DNA of 64,000 nt from Turbatrix aceti (Eukaryota > Nematoda > Chromadorea > Rhabditida > Panagrolaimidae): contig OZ017766.1 in assembly GCA_963969345.1 (NCBI GenBank), positions 5,518,001-5,582,000 of the forward strand, written 5' to 3'. The translations under genes were made by a program, and so were the position numbers. Shown piece after piece: positions 36,477 to 49,066 of the stretch (position 1 is its first letter; each line of letters begins with the position of its first letter). The notes under the pieces are model-generated. The model ran no database searches and had not been told where the DNA came from. It was given only the letters and a program-made list of their open reading frames with translations.

Positions 36477-36513
36477 CGATAAAGAAAATTCTTAGTGCAA
36501 CACAATTCATACA

Positions 36514-37548
36514 ATGGGCAACATGAAAATCTTTCTGACAGTATGCATTGCCTGTGTCGTCTTTATCAGTGCTAAACCTGCTCCTCCTGTCCAAATAACG
36601 GCAAATCCTGTGGTGGCAGCTGCCATTCAGTCGGTTAAGGATTTCATTTCTGAAGCTAACATTTTGAAGATTCTTCGGGTCATCGCTGCTTGTGGGTTTT
36701 TTTTGAGTGTGCATATGAAATAAAAATAATTATATTTTTCAGCGAGTCCTGATATCCAGGCCATTCTTGACGCTCTGCAGGGCATCCCAGACCAGGGTTA
36801 CAAATGTGTATCCAAAAATGTTCAAAATTATGTTCCTGAGATTGTGAGCGGTAATTTGACCCTTATCGAGACCCTCCAAGAAGTTGCGAACAACGAATGT
36901 TCCAAGTACGATACTCAGCTCAGCAACCTCGCTTTCACGCTTGAATCTGTGAACTTCACATCTTTGACCGACGATTATAGCTTTATTTCTGAGCTGCCGC
37001 TGAGTCTCCAGGGTGTGTACCAGGAAGTCATCAATGCTTCCTTCCAGATCATCCAAAATCCTACCGAAGCCAATCAACAGGCAGTCAACAACGCAAACAT
37101 CAAATTTTTAACCGCTCTTCTCAATGCTGATGCAGCCACCACCGCATTTTTCGTGGCACAACAACCTTTGGCCGCAGAAGTCCTCCTGCCAAATGGCACT
37201 TTCAACCCCGCCTTCCGCGCGTACCTGCAGCAGAGCATCTATGCACTGGCGAAGAATGCAAGCTTCAACTATAACACTTTCCTGAACGCTTCTTTGATAC
37301 TCAACGAGTTCTACATCCAGGTGTTACCTGAGACACTTGCTTGGATCCAGGCGGAGATTGATAGCGTCGTCATCCCGGCCACTGTTATCGCTGATACAAA
37401 TCTCGTCAAGGGTGCTAAGCGCCTCAGTGCTCTGACTGTGAATATCGACGAGTTGGTCACCAATCCTGATTTCCTTAATACTCTTAACCAGCTCTCGACT
37501 GGAACTTTTGTTTTACCAACCAGCATTTCTGGATTACCTGCGTATTAA
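36514..37548 (+). CDS. Secreted helical protein, paralogous family member 3
   Basis: Two exons (36514-36691, 36743-37548) join in frame to 327 residues; translation may instead begin three codons later at 36523, which would align better with the other two genes. A signal peptide ends near ISA/KP. Strong similarity to the gene at 34335 runs end to end: TANP, AAAIQ-VKDF-SEANILKI, two cysteines (YKCVS, NECSKY), EANQQAVNNANIKFLTALL, LPNGTF and LNQLSTGTFVLP. Several Asn-x-Ser/Thr sites suggest glycosylation. The function is unknown; a secreted abundant product is plausible given the compact TATA promoter. Confidence 0.85.
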
Positions 37549-38453
37549 TTTTTAATTTATGATTTGACAAAGATGCTTTAAGAATTAGAACATTTAAGGC
37601 CGTTTGATAAATGTTGGATAATAAATTGCAAACTGTTTTTTATGTACTTTTTTAATGTTGAGTACAACAGAACATTCACAGGTGCTAGTTTTGTTTTGAA
37701 CTCACAAAGTGCGCACGGAATTCATGCCAACGGTTTATCCGAATTTTTTAATTGCACTCACATCAGATCAGATTACGATGTAATATATGTATGTAGATAT
37801 TATACATCTGTATCAATCATTGCTCAAAAACTTCCGAAATTTTTTTGATGACGTTAAATATTGACCCAGACAACAAACACCTGACTTTTTGTAATCAATG
37901 TAGGGTGCGTTTCGCGCAACGTTGCGTATATAACCTCTTATGTATATATGTTATATTTATTACCGCACCAGGCGGAACATCACGGAACTGATTTTTTGCA
38001 AAACAATGATTTACTAAAGATACAGTATACGGTATCTTAGGTACTCAAAAGCAAAAGTTAGTTTTGCATTTTGAAAGACACATATACCATAGCGCATGAT
38101 ACATATAATATATGTATGTTTTACATATAGCATAGCGTATGATACATATATCTCTTTTTTACGATAAGATTAACCTAACCTTCGTCGTTCCGTATTGCGC
38201 GCCCCATAAATATTTTTTTCAATCAAATGTTCAAAAACCAAGCTCTCATCAATACAACAGGTTTAATCATCATTTTAACAAAGTACATGTCATGCACGTA
38301 CGTAAGTATATACCCGTAATTAATAGACAAAAACAAGTTTGGCATAATACATATTGATATATATAACGTTCAGGAGATATATTTGAACCTGCAGGGAAAA
38401 ATATTTTTTAGTAAACCCGATAATAGTACGCAAAAGTCGAACCCCGGCAAAAA
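37549..38453. other. Non-coding interval with short direct repeat
   Basis: A/T-rich. A 27-bp unit at 38081-38107 recurs at 38124-38150 with two changes, both ending in GATACATATA. TATATA-rich stretches flank it. No gene is supported. Confidence 0.6.
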
Positions 38454-38837
38454 TTATGCAAAGTTGTTGTCAATGTTTTTGTCGACCCGGCCAATGGATG
38501 TGCGCATCAGAATCTCACGCAGAGTCGGTCGACGGGCGGCAACGTTGTACGCCGAGCCGTTTTCGTCGAAGAAGAGCCTCGATGGACGGCTGTACGATCG
38601 CGGCCAGATGAGTTCGCCGCCCACGGATCCAACTGGTCTGATGAAGCTGTTGGCAAAAGTTGTGTCAACATTTTTTTCCCTTTCAAGGAGTCGTTTGTAG
38701 ACGTCATCGACGGAGATTGCATTGGTGACTGAAATTTTTTTTGTTGAAGTTTTTTGTCGGATGACAAAAAAATTGTACTTACCAAGGCAAAACATTGCCA
38801 AAAACATGCAAATTTGGAAAACAGTTTTCTGGTTCAT
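38454..38837 (-). CDS. Small secreted peptide precursor candidate
   Basis: Two exons (38837-38783, 38728-38454) join in frame to 109 residues. Residues 1-18 form a hydrophobic signal peptide. The rest has no cysteine and is rich in Arg, Ser and Asn. Basic cleavage-like sites (YKRLL, AARRP, SRPSRL) break it into short segments, as in neuropeptide or other processed secreted precursors, but no amidation-type Gly-basic repeat array is clear. A TATAAAA box lies 94 bp upstream (38931-38937). I do not recognise the family; a non-processed small secreted protein is equally possible. Confidence 0.7.
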   Translation of the reverse strand: MNQKTVFQICMFLAMFCLGKYNFFVIRQKTSTKKISVTNAISVDDVYKRLLEREKNVDTTFANSFIRPVGSVGGELIWPRSYSRPSRLFFDENGSAYNVAARRPTLREILMRTSIGRVDKNIDNNFA

Positions 38838-38930
38838 TGCAGGTATGATATACGGTACTTTGATGCGTACTTTGAAGTAAAAACAGACGAAGAGAACTCT
38901 GAATGAATGTGAGCTAATGCAGGAGCTGAC

Positions 38931-38937
38931 TTTTATA
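38931..38937 (-). promoter_or_regulatory. TATA box of the small secreted protein gene
   Basis: TATAAAA on the minus strand, about 94 bp before the start codon. Confidence 0.65.
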
Positions 38938-39083
38938 AGCGACGCGACGGAGAAGATCGCGGAGGCGTTACAACCCGGCGAACCTAGTGTTTTATAAAGT
39001 TCAACTTCTGTGACGTCGTGATCTTCGCATCCCCGCTAAAGATAGGGTACATTTATGTACGTGAGAAGTGCACATGCTAGGTA

Positions 39084-40427
39084 CACTGAAAAAAAAAACT
39101 GACGAATGAAAACGTCAGAATCAGTGAAAACGTTAGAAAAACTGACGATTTGCACAAAATCGTTAGAAAAACTGACGATCAGGGACGTCATGAAATAACT
39201 GATGATTTTAAAGGAAAATCGTCAGTTTTTTCCTGACGTTTTGAGACAAGTACGCGTTTCACAAATCTTCATTTTTTTTCTAAGTAAAACGTCAGTTTTT
39301 TTCTGATGTTTTTGCCTGTATAGGTTGAGAATAAAATATTTGGCAATGTGCCACAAGTTTCTATCAATTTTACGCAAATTTTGCGACGAGCTCGCATTTC
39401 GCAATGATTTTTTCTTGTTTTTCTCATTTGTATTTTTTGAAGTTCAGCTCATTATTGTATTTCTCGTTGCCGCAGTGTAGTTGTTCATCAGTCAGTCCGT
39501 CTATCGCACTCTACTTTTTTTGGCAATGATCTTGAGAAGAACGGCAAAGCAACCCCGTAAGACGTTCAAATTACGGTTGACATCAATAACAGTAAGTTTT
39601 TTTGGTATGTGAAAGAAAACACTGTTTTAAAGCATTTGCAGAGAGTATGCTGACTTTGGCAGCTTCGCGCAATGACATTTTTAGATTGTTAGCGACCTCA
39701 TCTGCCGCAATGATTAGGGCAAGTCCTGAGATATCAAACAAGCTATCAACGGCACAAAAATGTTGATTTTTGGCACAGCTGCAATTGTTCGCAAACAAGG
39801 TGAAAGCACATGCTGTGCATTTTTGACAATGCATGAAGTGAAAACAAACTGTGGATTGATTATTCGCGTTTTACACTGGCATGTTATTTGTTCTAATAAG
39901 TCAAACTGAAACCTTCAACAGCTCAAACAATAACTACTATTTATTTTCAGGTAAAGTCAGGCTATGAATGCTGTGGCTTCATAACAACGACATTTGTCTA
40001 CGCCTGCCAAGTTTACTTGAATCGAACCATCAACCGACGACAACGACAACATCAACGAATTTTTATTTTTTTGGATATAATTTGTTTTTTTATTGTATAT
40101 GTGTATGTATGTAGAGATAAATTAATGGAAGCTCATGCTATATATGTATTGTGTATGTGCAAACCAGTAGGCCAAGATTGTACAGCAAAACAATAAACCA
40201 ATATTGGAGACGATTTGCCAAGCGGATTCGGGTAAAAACGTCAGTTTTTTTCTGATTTCTTCAATCGTCAGTTTTTCTAACGAATGCAAAACTGATTTCT
40301 TCAATCGTCAGATTTTCTAACGAATGCAAAACTGACTTTTGTAATCGTCAGTTTTTTTCTGACGAATGGGGACGTCAGTAAAACTAACGAAAAATCGTCA
40401 GTTTTTCTAACGTTTTTTTTTTCAGTG
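39084..40427. mobile_element. TA-flanked inverted-repeat element, 1.34 kb
   Basis: The ends are CACTGAAAAAAAAAAC and its exact inverse, directly flanked by TA on both sides, as expected for a TA target-site duplication. Subterminal zones (39096-39310 and about 40215-40415) carry a dozen or more copies of a CGTCAGTTTTT or CGTTAGAAAAACTGACG unit in both orientations, which could be transposase-binding sites. No transposase is encoded, so it would be non-autonomous. The interior contains possible exon fragments (see next entry). Confidence 0.8.
39593..39848 (-). other. Possible captured exon with half a LIM-type zinc finger
   Basis: Behind a CCACAG acceptor (exon from 39848), a minus-strand frame reads with Cys-x2-Cys-x2-Cys and a further Cys at LIM-like spacing (motif HCQKCTACAFTL, then a FCAVD ending). 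It continues about 45 residues to a possible GTG-type donor near 39625. A separate plus-strand pair of exons around 39527-39592 and 39952 onward can also be joined in frame. Neither is complete. This could be host gene sequence carried inside the element, or chance. Confidence 0.25.
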
Positions 40428-40429
40428 TA

Positions 40430-41706
40430 GGGGATTCCATCTGACAAAGGCAATAAATCATGCAAAAAATAGTTGCAAGAAATATATTTATAAAGAAGAG
40501 AGAAGATTGGGTTACCGGGTGAAAATAGACAAAAAAATCGTTGAATTCCAAAAACAAATCCAAAAAATAAAAAAATTTATTGTGAACGAATTTTGTTGTG
40601 TTCAAGAATGCTTAAATGTACAGGTGAGTAAATAAACAAAAAAATTTTTGAAAATTTTTTGCAAATAATTAGTTTTTTTTATTCATTTAAAAATTTAAAA
40701 ATTTAATTAAAATAATCACATTTTGAAATTTGTAAACTAAAAAAAATTACGGAAGAAGGGTTCGTACTTTGGCTTCATGATCTTGTAATTTGTACCTAAA
40801 AAAACAATAACACCATGGTTGGTAATCGCTCATGGAAAAATCATAATAAAATCTGTAATCAATCATTTTCAAAGTTGTCACGTCAAAGACGATTAAAAAT
40901 CAGTTCAGGGTATTTTGATGTTTTTCAGAAATTATGTATTTGTCATCCAAACCTTGACACATAAAAAAGTAAATATTTGATCTGTCGACAAAAAATCGAG
41001 GAAAAAAAACAACCTTTAAAAACAAGCGGCGCTTTGTCTGCAAAAAAAACTAAACTGTAGTGTGTACAAAATCATGGAACCGATTGAGAGGGGTTTTTTA
41101 CCTGGAAGTGCGAAAACAACACGATAACTGTGTTTCTCAGGTTTTACAGGTGGCTTTTATATTTATGTATGAAATGTGCGCAAATTCCAGAGGAGGCGGT
41201 TGTTAGTATGTTATTTATTATGTTGTTTCCATAAAAAGGTTCAAAGATATATGTATGTATTTCTGTCACGTGTTTGTCAAATTAGATGACCACATGACCC
41301 CTAATTAATGTAAGGCGAAAGAAAAAAACTCAATCCTGCACGCTTTTTTTTGCAAAAGTTGTCTAATTTTTGATTTATTATCTGTTTGGTGAAATAATTG
41401 CCAGCAAATATTCAAGAATTGCATGAAATTGTTTTTTTTGGATTTGCAGTAATTTTTACAGCATTAAACGAAAATGATAAAAAAACAAAATGTTCAGATT
41501 GTCATAAATTTTGATGAGTTTTTTTATTCAATCCGGGTTCGTTATTGGCTAAAGTTTGTGCTCCCGCTTTATTTTTTTTCAAAATTGTTTTCGGAGTGAA
41601 TAAACATTTGCACGTGCGTTTCTAAAGAATACAGAAATCAGCATATAGTAGAACGCAAACTTAAAGACACGAAGCAAGCTGAATCAGTATTAGCAAAAGC
41701 GCGACA
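40430..41706. other. Non-coding interval
   Basis: A/T-rich. On the minus strand a TATAAAAG near 41160 is followed by donor- and acceptor-like sites and a short open tail ending near 40750, but no consistent gene could be assembled. Nothing else is supported. Confidence 0.45.
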
Positions 41707-42620
41707 ATGACACGTCGAACCGTGATCACGCTCTCTTGTCTGCTCATCTTTGGGACGGCTATACAAACAGCGTCGTCCATGAAGCCGACCGATTCTGTGA
41801 CGTCGACTGTTTTGGATTCGGTGACGGCATCCGTCTTGCAGACTACTACTTTGAGCCCATTCAATTGTTCAGGTTCAAAGATTGTAGGCAGTATGACACT
41901 CACTGCTCCCCTTATCGTCATATGGGTCGTCCAGGACAACCAGGACAAACCGAATTTCATCAATGCGTTATTCAGTCAATTTTCGTGCAGATTCAGCGAA
42001 AACGTAACTACCGTTCGTGTTAATTTCAGTATTTGGGCGACGGATGAAGTTTGTAATTTTGTAAGTTTAACAAATTCCACAAAAAAAAATTTTACTACGA
42101 AGTTTTTTTTTAGTTCAATGACACAACGTACAAGAACTACACCAAGGACAACGTCCAGCCGATCATCCTCGTGACCCAGGGAGCGGATATAAAGTTTCCG
42201 CCCTGTATCGCCTTCAAAGCTGAAAGCACCTTCGTTCAGGCCACTTTTGCCGAAAATCATCTGGCGCTTCAGGGCTACGCTCACTCGGGACGCACAGACT
42301 ACATCTTTTCGTGCGCCGATATGAAAACGTTATCACGATGCCATAATGATAGTTTGACGGCAATCGGCGACATCGTCGAGATGACAATCAGTCCGTCGAG
42401 GCTTCAATTCGTCTTTCAAAATATCACAAAGAAGTTTTTTGACGATGAAACGGTGGGCATGGCTCTGGGAGTCTCGATCGGTGTCGGTGTCGTTCTTGCT
42501 ATCGTCATTGGTGTCGCGGTCGTCGGTATCTTATTCAAACAGATGAAGGCAGAATCCGCTCGCGAGCACATGAAGCTGGCAGGCGCCATTAACGCACCCA
42601 AGGCTAAGAAGGCACGTTGA
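41707..42620 (+). CDS. Type I single-pass membrane protein, unknown
   Basis: Two exons (41707-42060, 42114-42620) join in frame across a GTAAGT donor and TTTTTTAG acceptor to 286 residues. Residues 1-23 are a signal peptide, followed by a Thr/Ser-rich stretch. The extracellular part (about 55-230) carries several cysteines and N-glycosylation sites (NCSG, NVTT, NFSI, NDTT, NYTK). A Gly/Val/Ile-rich transmembrane helix lies at about 239-265 with a GxxxG-like spacing. The cytoplasmic tail of about 20 residues is basic. It may be a surface receptor or adhesion protein, but no family is recognised. AATAAA follows near 42673. Confidence 0.82.
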
Positions 42621-42748
42621 TTTGAAATTTTCTGTTTGTTAAATTTTATCGTTTTTTTTCGAGTGTGTAAAAAAATAAATTGAATACGGTATTTATGAAA
42701 CAAAATTGTAAAAGAATCATGAACAAACAAGGGCGGATTCAAAAATGT

Positions 42749-43443
42749 TTAGAAGATCGTGATTTTGGGGCACACAGCAGTCAGTCTTCTGAAAAAAATT
42801 TGTTATCTCCGAAAAAAAATTTTCTGAAAAATAATAAAACTTACTTGACGCCAGCGTTGACCGCGCATTCACAAACCTGCTGGATGGCAGCGTTGTCGAT
42901 TCCGGACTCCAGCGCACATTGTTTTACGTCAGCGACGATGACATTGTCGCTCGGAAGGTTGAGACCACACGCGAGCTTTTTCTGGCAATCGTTGGCTTCC
43001 TTGTCCATGCAATTGTGCATGCATTTGAAGATTTTCTTACCGATTGACAGGAATTCTTTGACGTCGGAGGAGAGACCCGAGCGTTCGAGGATTCGTTCGG
43101 CTTCGGCGATGACGGCGATTTTGAGGGTCTCAGGATGACGGGTAGGAACCATTTCCCCGGCCGGACCACAGATGTTTGCGTGCTTTTTTTCGAAGCACTC
43201 AACTGTGGCCTTGATTTTTGTTCCGAGTTTTAGGAAACAGGGTTTCAAGCTATCGTAACTGGCGCCGAGAGCCTCAGCGTTTTTCTTACAATGACTGCCG
43301 CAGGTTGGAAGGGCCTGGATGTAGGCCTGTTTGCAGGGAATCACCTCAGGGCAGGTGCACTGCTTGACCAGCTGCGCGTTGGTCGTCATCCACGCAGCGA
43401 CCAGGCAGGTGGTAACAAGGAGGTACAGAGAACAGCGAGCCAT
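42749..43443 (-). CDS. Cysteine-rich secreted protein, unknown family
   Basis: The main exon (43443-42845) can be read to a TAA at 42841, but that TAA is part of a perfect CAA/GTAAGT donor. Splicing a 56-bp intron to 42788-42749 gives 212 residues instead of 200. The spliced form has 16 mature cysteines and the unspliced form 15; an even number favours splicing. Residues 1-23 are a signal peptide. The cysteines occur in pairs and patterns (QCTCPE, CKQ, CGSHC, CMHNC, CECA) spaced along predicted helices. A TATAAAAG box lies at 43516-43523. The function is unknown; nematodes have many such secreted helical disulphide proteins. Confidence 0.82.
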
Positions 43444-43931
43444 GATTATTACCTGCAGGTCTAAAAATATATTTTTTGGGATAGGTACAGTCTGATAGAT
43501 TTGTGCAGGATTGGGCTTTTATACTGTTTTGTCTTGTTTGTTGGGGTGTTGTCCTTTGCCTTCGGCAACCAGTTAGGTGATAAATATACGCGTTCGTGTT
43601 GTTCGTTTGTTCGATGGCCCCATTATGCGAGGTTGTTTGACAAACAACGGGGCAGTTAGCAGAGATGACACATAGACCAAAACAACCTTCAAGGTTGTCC
43701 ATCGTTCAAAGAATGAACGAACACAAAATGCATCAAGGCACTAAATCCGTAGTTTGAAGTCTCAAAAAAAAACTGGTTAGTGATGTGAATTGTTTTAAAG
43801 ATCTCTAAAATACGCATGGGTGTGGTAAAATGTTTATTAGCATGATCAAAAATCCACAGATAAATTTATTGAAGCTCCCAAAAAACAAAAGTTATAATAC
43901 GTGCACCAACTCAAAATCAGACATTTTCAAA
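43444..43931. other. Intergenic interval
   Basis: Promoter of the cysteine-rich gene, and a minus-strand AATAAA at 43865-43870 that probably ends the chitin-binding gene at 43932. Nothing else seen. Confidence 0.6.
43516..43523 (-). promoter_or_regulatory. TATA box of the cysteine-rich protein gene
   Basis: TATAAAAG on the minus strand, 72 bp before the start codon. Confidence 0.7.
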
Positions 43932-45177
43932 TCAGAAAGAATCTCGGAAAACCGTAGGAGCAGGCTTGGACACATAACGAGGCTTGATCTTCTTACAAGT
44001 CTCAATATTCCAATACAAATCGCAAGTTTTGTATTCAGCGTTGAATTTCAGACCTTTGGGGCACTTGAAGACCGTCGTTCTGGAGTCCGAACAACTGTAA
44101 AAATAAGCGGAACATCCATTGCCGTAGACTCCTTCAGGCTTGGAAAAAAGAATGCAATAGTCGACCAAACCGTTGATGGTATCGACGGATCCGCGTCCGG
44201 GTAGTTGAAATTTCGAAGGGGCTTCGAGGGCAGGTTCCGACCTATCGGCTACGATCGGGGGATTTTGGGGCAAGTTGGCGGCAATGTTGTTTTTTGGCAG
44301 CACGGGAGGACGAATTTCAGAGACGGAAAATTGGTCGGGAACTCGGGGATCGGAGGGATTGGGGTTAAATTGGTGGGGAGAGGGAACAAAAACCTTGCCT
44401 GACCGGAATTCGGGGTTCTGGGGAAATTGGAGTTCCTGGGGAAATTGTGGTTTTTGGTAGGATCGGAAATTCTGAGGAAAATGAGCACCCTGAGAAAACT
44501 GAAAATATGGTGTAGAAGGAAATTGCGGAACTTGGGGAAATTGGGGAAATTGGGGAACTTGGGAAAATTGCGGAACTTGGGAAAATTGCGGAACTTGATA
44601 CCCAAAATATCCCTGACGGTAATCAGAAACAGGTGGCGAGCTGAATCCGTCATTAAAAGGACCCACGGAACCAGTAGCGGTCAAGAGCGGAAAAAAAGAC
44701 TGCAGAAACGCAGGATCCAAATTTCCGAATACCCCGGGTAAACCCATGGGAAAACTGCTAAACCCATCTTCGAAACCACGCTTGTTGGTAACCAGCGGAG
44801 CCTGAGGCTGGGGCTGCCAGACAAGGGGCTGACCGGTCAGGTTGAGCCCGGGTTCACCGTTGCAACCGGGAACTTCGTGCGCGTAGAGACACTCAACGCG
44901 CCCCGGATGGAAGTAAGTTCCTCCCGAGCAGTTGTACACAAAAAGCTCGTTGTTGTAGCACTTGTAGAAGAAATTCTGGCAATCGCTAGACGCCTGGTAG
45001 ACGCCGTTCTTCTTTTCATAGCAGTCCGGGGAGGCTGGGGCGTCGGTGTCTCGCTTCGAAATCGATGCTCCTGAAATTGAAAATTTCTTTAAATTTAAAA
45101 AAAAAATTTTGAAACTGCAACTCACCTTGAGAAAACGCAGAAAGGCAAAAAGCAAGCAAAAAGTGTATCTGCTTCAT
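43932..45177 (-). CDS. Secreted protein with two chitin-binding peritrophin-A domains
   Basis: Two exons (45177-45126, 45070-43932) join in frame to 396 residues. Exon 1 supplies the signal peptide (MKQIHFLLAFCLSAFSQ). The first six-cysteine CBM14/peritrophin-A domain starts near DCYEKKNGVY and ends near VPGCNG (about residues 32-88). A Pro/Gln/Phe-rich low-complexity middle contains repeats of QVPQF. A second domain runs from about DYCILF to IETCKK (about 320-380). Such proteins bind chitin in cuticle, pharynx lining, peritrophic layer or eggshell. The first exon was chosen because the internal start would lack a signal peptide. Confidence 0.9.
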
Positions 45178-46562
45178 CGTTTTGCCCTAATTTGAGGTGT
45201 TCTGAAATCAAAAAATTTTAAAACTTAATTTTTCCCCGACAAAAGAAAAAAATTGTCGGCAAGATAATTACAAGAAATTTCTTATCACACAGGCTCATCC
45301 GACTTTTTATGTTACGAATAAAAGTGGTCCCAGAGAAACAAAAGGTGGCCCCTGTGATTTCCGTACAATAAAAAAAATATCAGCATTGTGCGTGGTTTTA
45401 TCCAAAAAGAAAAATTTTTTGTTGCTTTTCCGGTAGAATCAAGATGTGTTGTAACTGATAGCAACATCCGTAAGGCAGAAAAAAAATCTAGCAGACGGAA
45501 ATGATTTTCGTCTGATATCTGATGGCGACAAAAAAACAGTTACACATCAAAGAAACAAACCGTTAGTTAATAATAACAAATGGGATCGTATTTTTTTGTG
45601 ACGGTATCGATGATTTTATTTGAAGGGGCATAGGTGTGATTATTGTAATCTGAAAACGAAAAAAAATTGAAAAAACGTGACAAACGTTTTTACCAAAATT
45701 TTAGTCGTTTAACGATAAAAAAAACACAAGTTACGATCAAAAAAAAATTTTTACAAAAATTAACAAGCTTCAAAAAATTGTTCCAGATTGTTGAAAAATT
45801 TGGTTCCATTCATTTTTGTAAATTGATTAAAAAAAAGTATTCTATGACAACTTGATCAAAAACTTTAGTAACATTTTTTTTTTAAATGTTAAAAATGTTG
45901 ATAAGTTTGGTAACATTTAAAAAAATGCACGGTCAGTTCATTCTCCAGAGCCTTTTCACTTTTAAACAAACACAAAAAACAACTGCATTTCTTAAAATTA
46001 CACTTGTAACAACGAAGGATTTTCAGTCCGAAATCACTTTCAACATCGCTTTTCCACTTTCGCGACACTGTCAGCCCAACAAAGACTGACCTCACATTGC
46101 TGATCAAAGGCCAGCTATAGAACAGAACTGTCCGAAAATTGAAATATTTTCAGGGAGATAGGAAAAAATCAGGTTACTAAATAAAAAAAGAGCGGGAGTT
46201 GCGCGCTTTATGGAAAACAAACCAGTGCGGAGGTCGGATAACAAGTTACAAATCTGTGTGGGTGCAAACGGGATTTTTTTACCGTTAAAAAAATTGAAAT
46301 TGAAGCATCGAATTTCAAATTTTTTTTGTTGTTGAAAAATTGCTGTTCTGAACCCAAAAAAAAGAAAGTTTCGAAAAAAAGCATTTATTTTTTTCTCACG
46401 CAAAGATTTACAGAAGAAGAAAGACGAGATTCTGGGGTGTCGCTGGTCTTGATTAACTTCTGTTTTTTTTTCTTTGCAATTAGAGATCTGTATTTCCCGT
46501 TAAAATTACACGAATTAGGCATGGGCAGGTGGGAGGTTAAAAATTATCTTAATCCCTGTTTC
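45178..46562. other. Non-coding interval
   Basis: A/T-rich DNA between the chitin-binding gene and the stop of the AGC kinase. Homopolymer runs are frequent; no supported gene or structured repeat was seen. Confidence 0.55.
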
Positions 46563-48255
<1,693 letters not shown>

Positions 48256-49066
48256 TCTTGCTTGACCTGAGAAATTGGGAAACAGGGAAGAAGGAGGGGG
48301 AAGAAGGGAAGGTCAATGGGTTAGTTGGATCGGTAGTTGATTGGAGTCGTTACAATCATGTATCAGACTGGCTGGAATGAATTGGTGACCTGTTATCCGG
48401 AGACGATCAGATCAGACCAAAGCTACAGTGATGATGATTATGATTACGAGACAGACGACAGTTGGGTGAGGATGATGATGATGTCTCTGTGTTTTTGCCA
48501 ATGACAACCGAACTATAACCGATGCTGCTGCCTGCACTCGACTCGACTCGGCCTACCGCAATCAATAGCACCACAGCCGATAACAACGACCAACGACGGC
48601 GCGTATCCTTTTTTGTAAGTCGCCTCTGCCCTTCTTCGTCGTTCTCCTGCTTGCGATAGACCAAATGTGCGGTAAAGAACGAACTCGCGAACTCGAGCTC
48701 GAGCAACAATTGTAACGCGCGTTGGTGTTGGTTCGTTGCTCGCTGCTCAAGCCATGAAGAAGATGAACACAAAAAATATTGGCTTGAGAGAATGAATGAA
48801 GATGCATGCGGGTCGACGACCATTCCGGATAAAAAACAACACATTTTCTGACCTTCTGACCGTTGATTGTCTTTTGCTTTGTTTTTTTTTTGCTGTTTTA
48901 TGTGTCGGCAAATAATTTCATGCAGACGCGTACGTGATTTTTTTTCCTTGTTGTCCTTCAGATTTTTTTTCATGCGTCAAAAAATTATTAACTTTATCAT
49001 CGCTCTCCAGATAATAATTAATTAATAATTAGTAATTAAAACAATCACCCTCGATTCTTTCACCTT
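48256..49066. other. Upstream region of the AGC kinase
   Basis: Promoter and probable 5' UTR of the kinase on the minus strand. A 188-codon open frame at 48407-48973 (minus) has no family features and is not called. Several CAACGAAC-like and GATGAT short runs occur. Confidence 0.5.

Noticed and set aside
40740..41165. Possible minus-strand small gene from a TATAAAAG near 41160 to a terminal frame near 40750
   Set aside because: No start codon and exon chain could be assembled in a consistent frame.
48407..48973. 188-codon minus-strand open frame upstream of the kinase
   Set aside because: Low-complexity Ser and His runs, no domain, lies where promoter and 5' UTR are expected. Worth rechecking only if transcripts show it.
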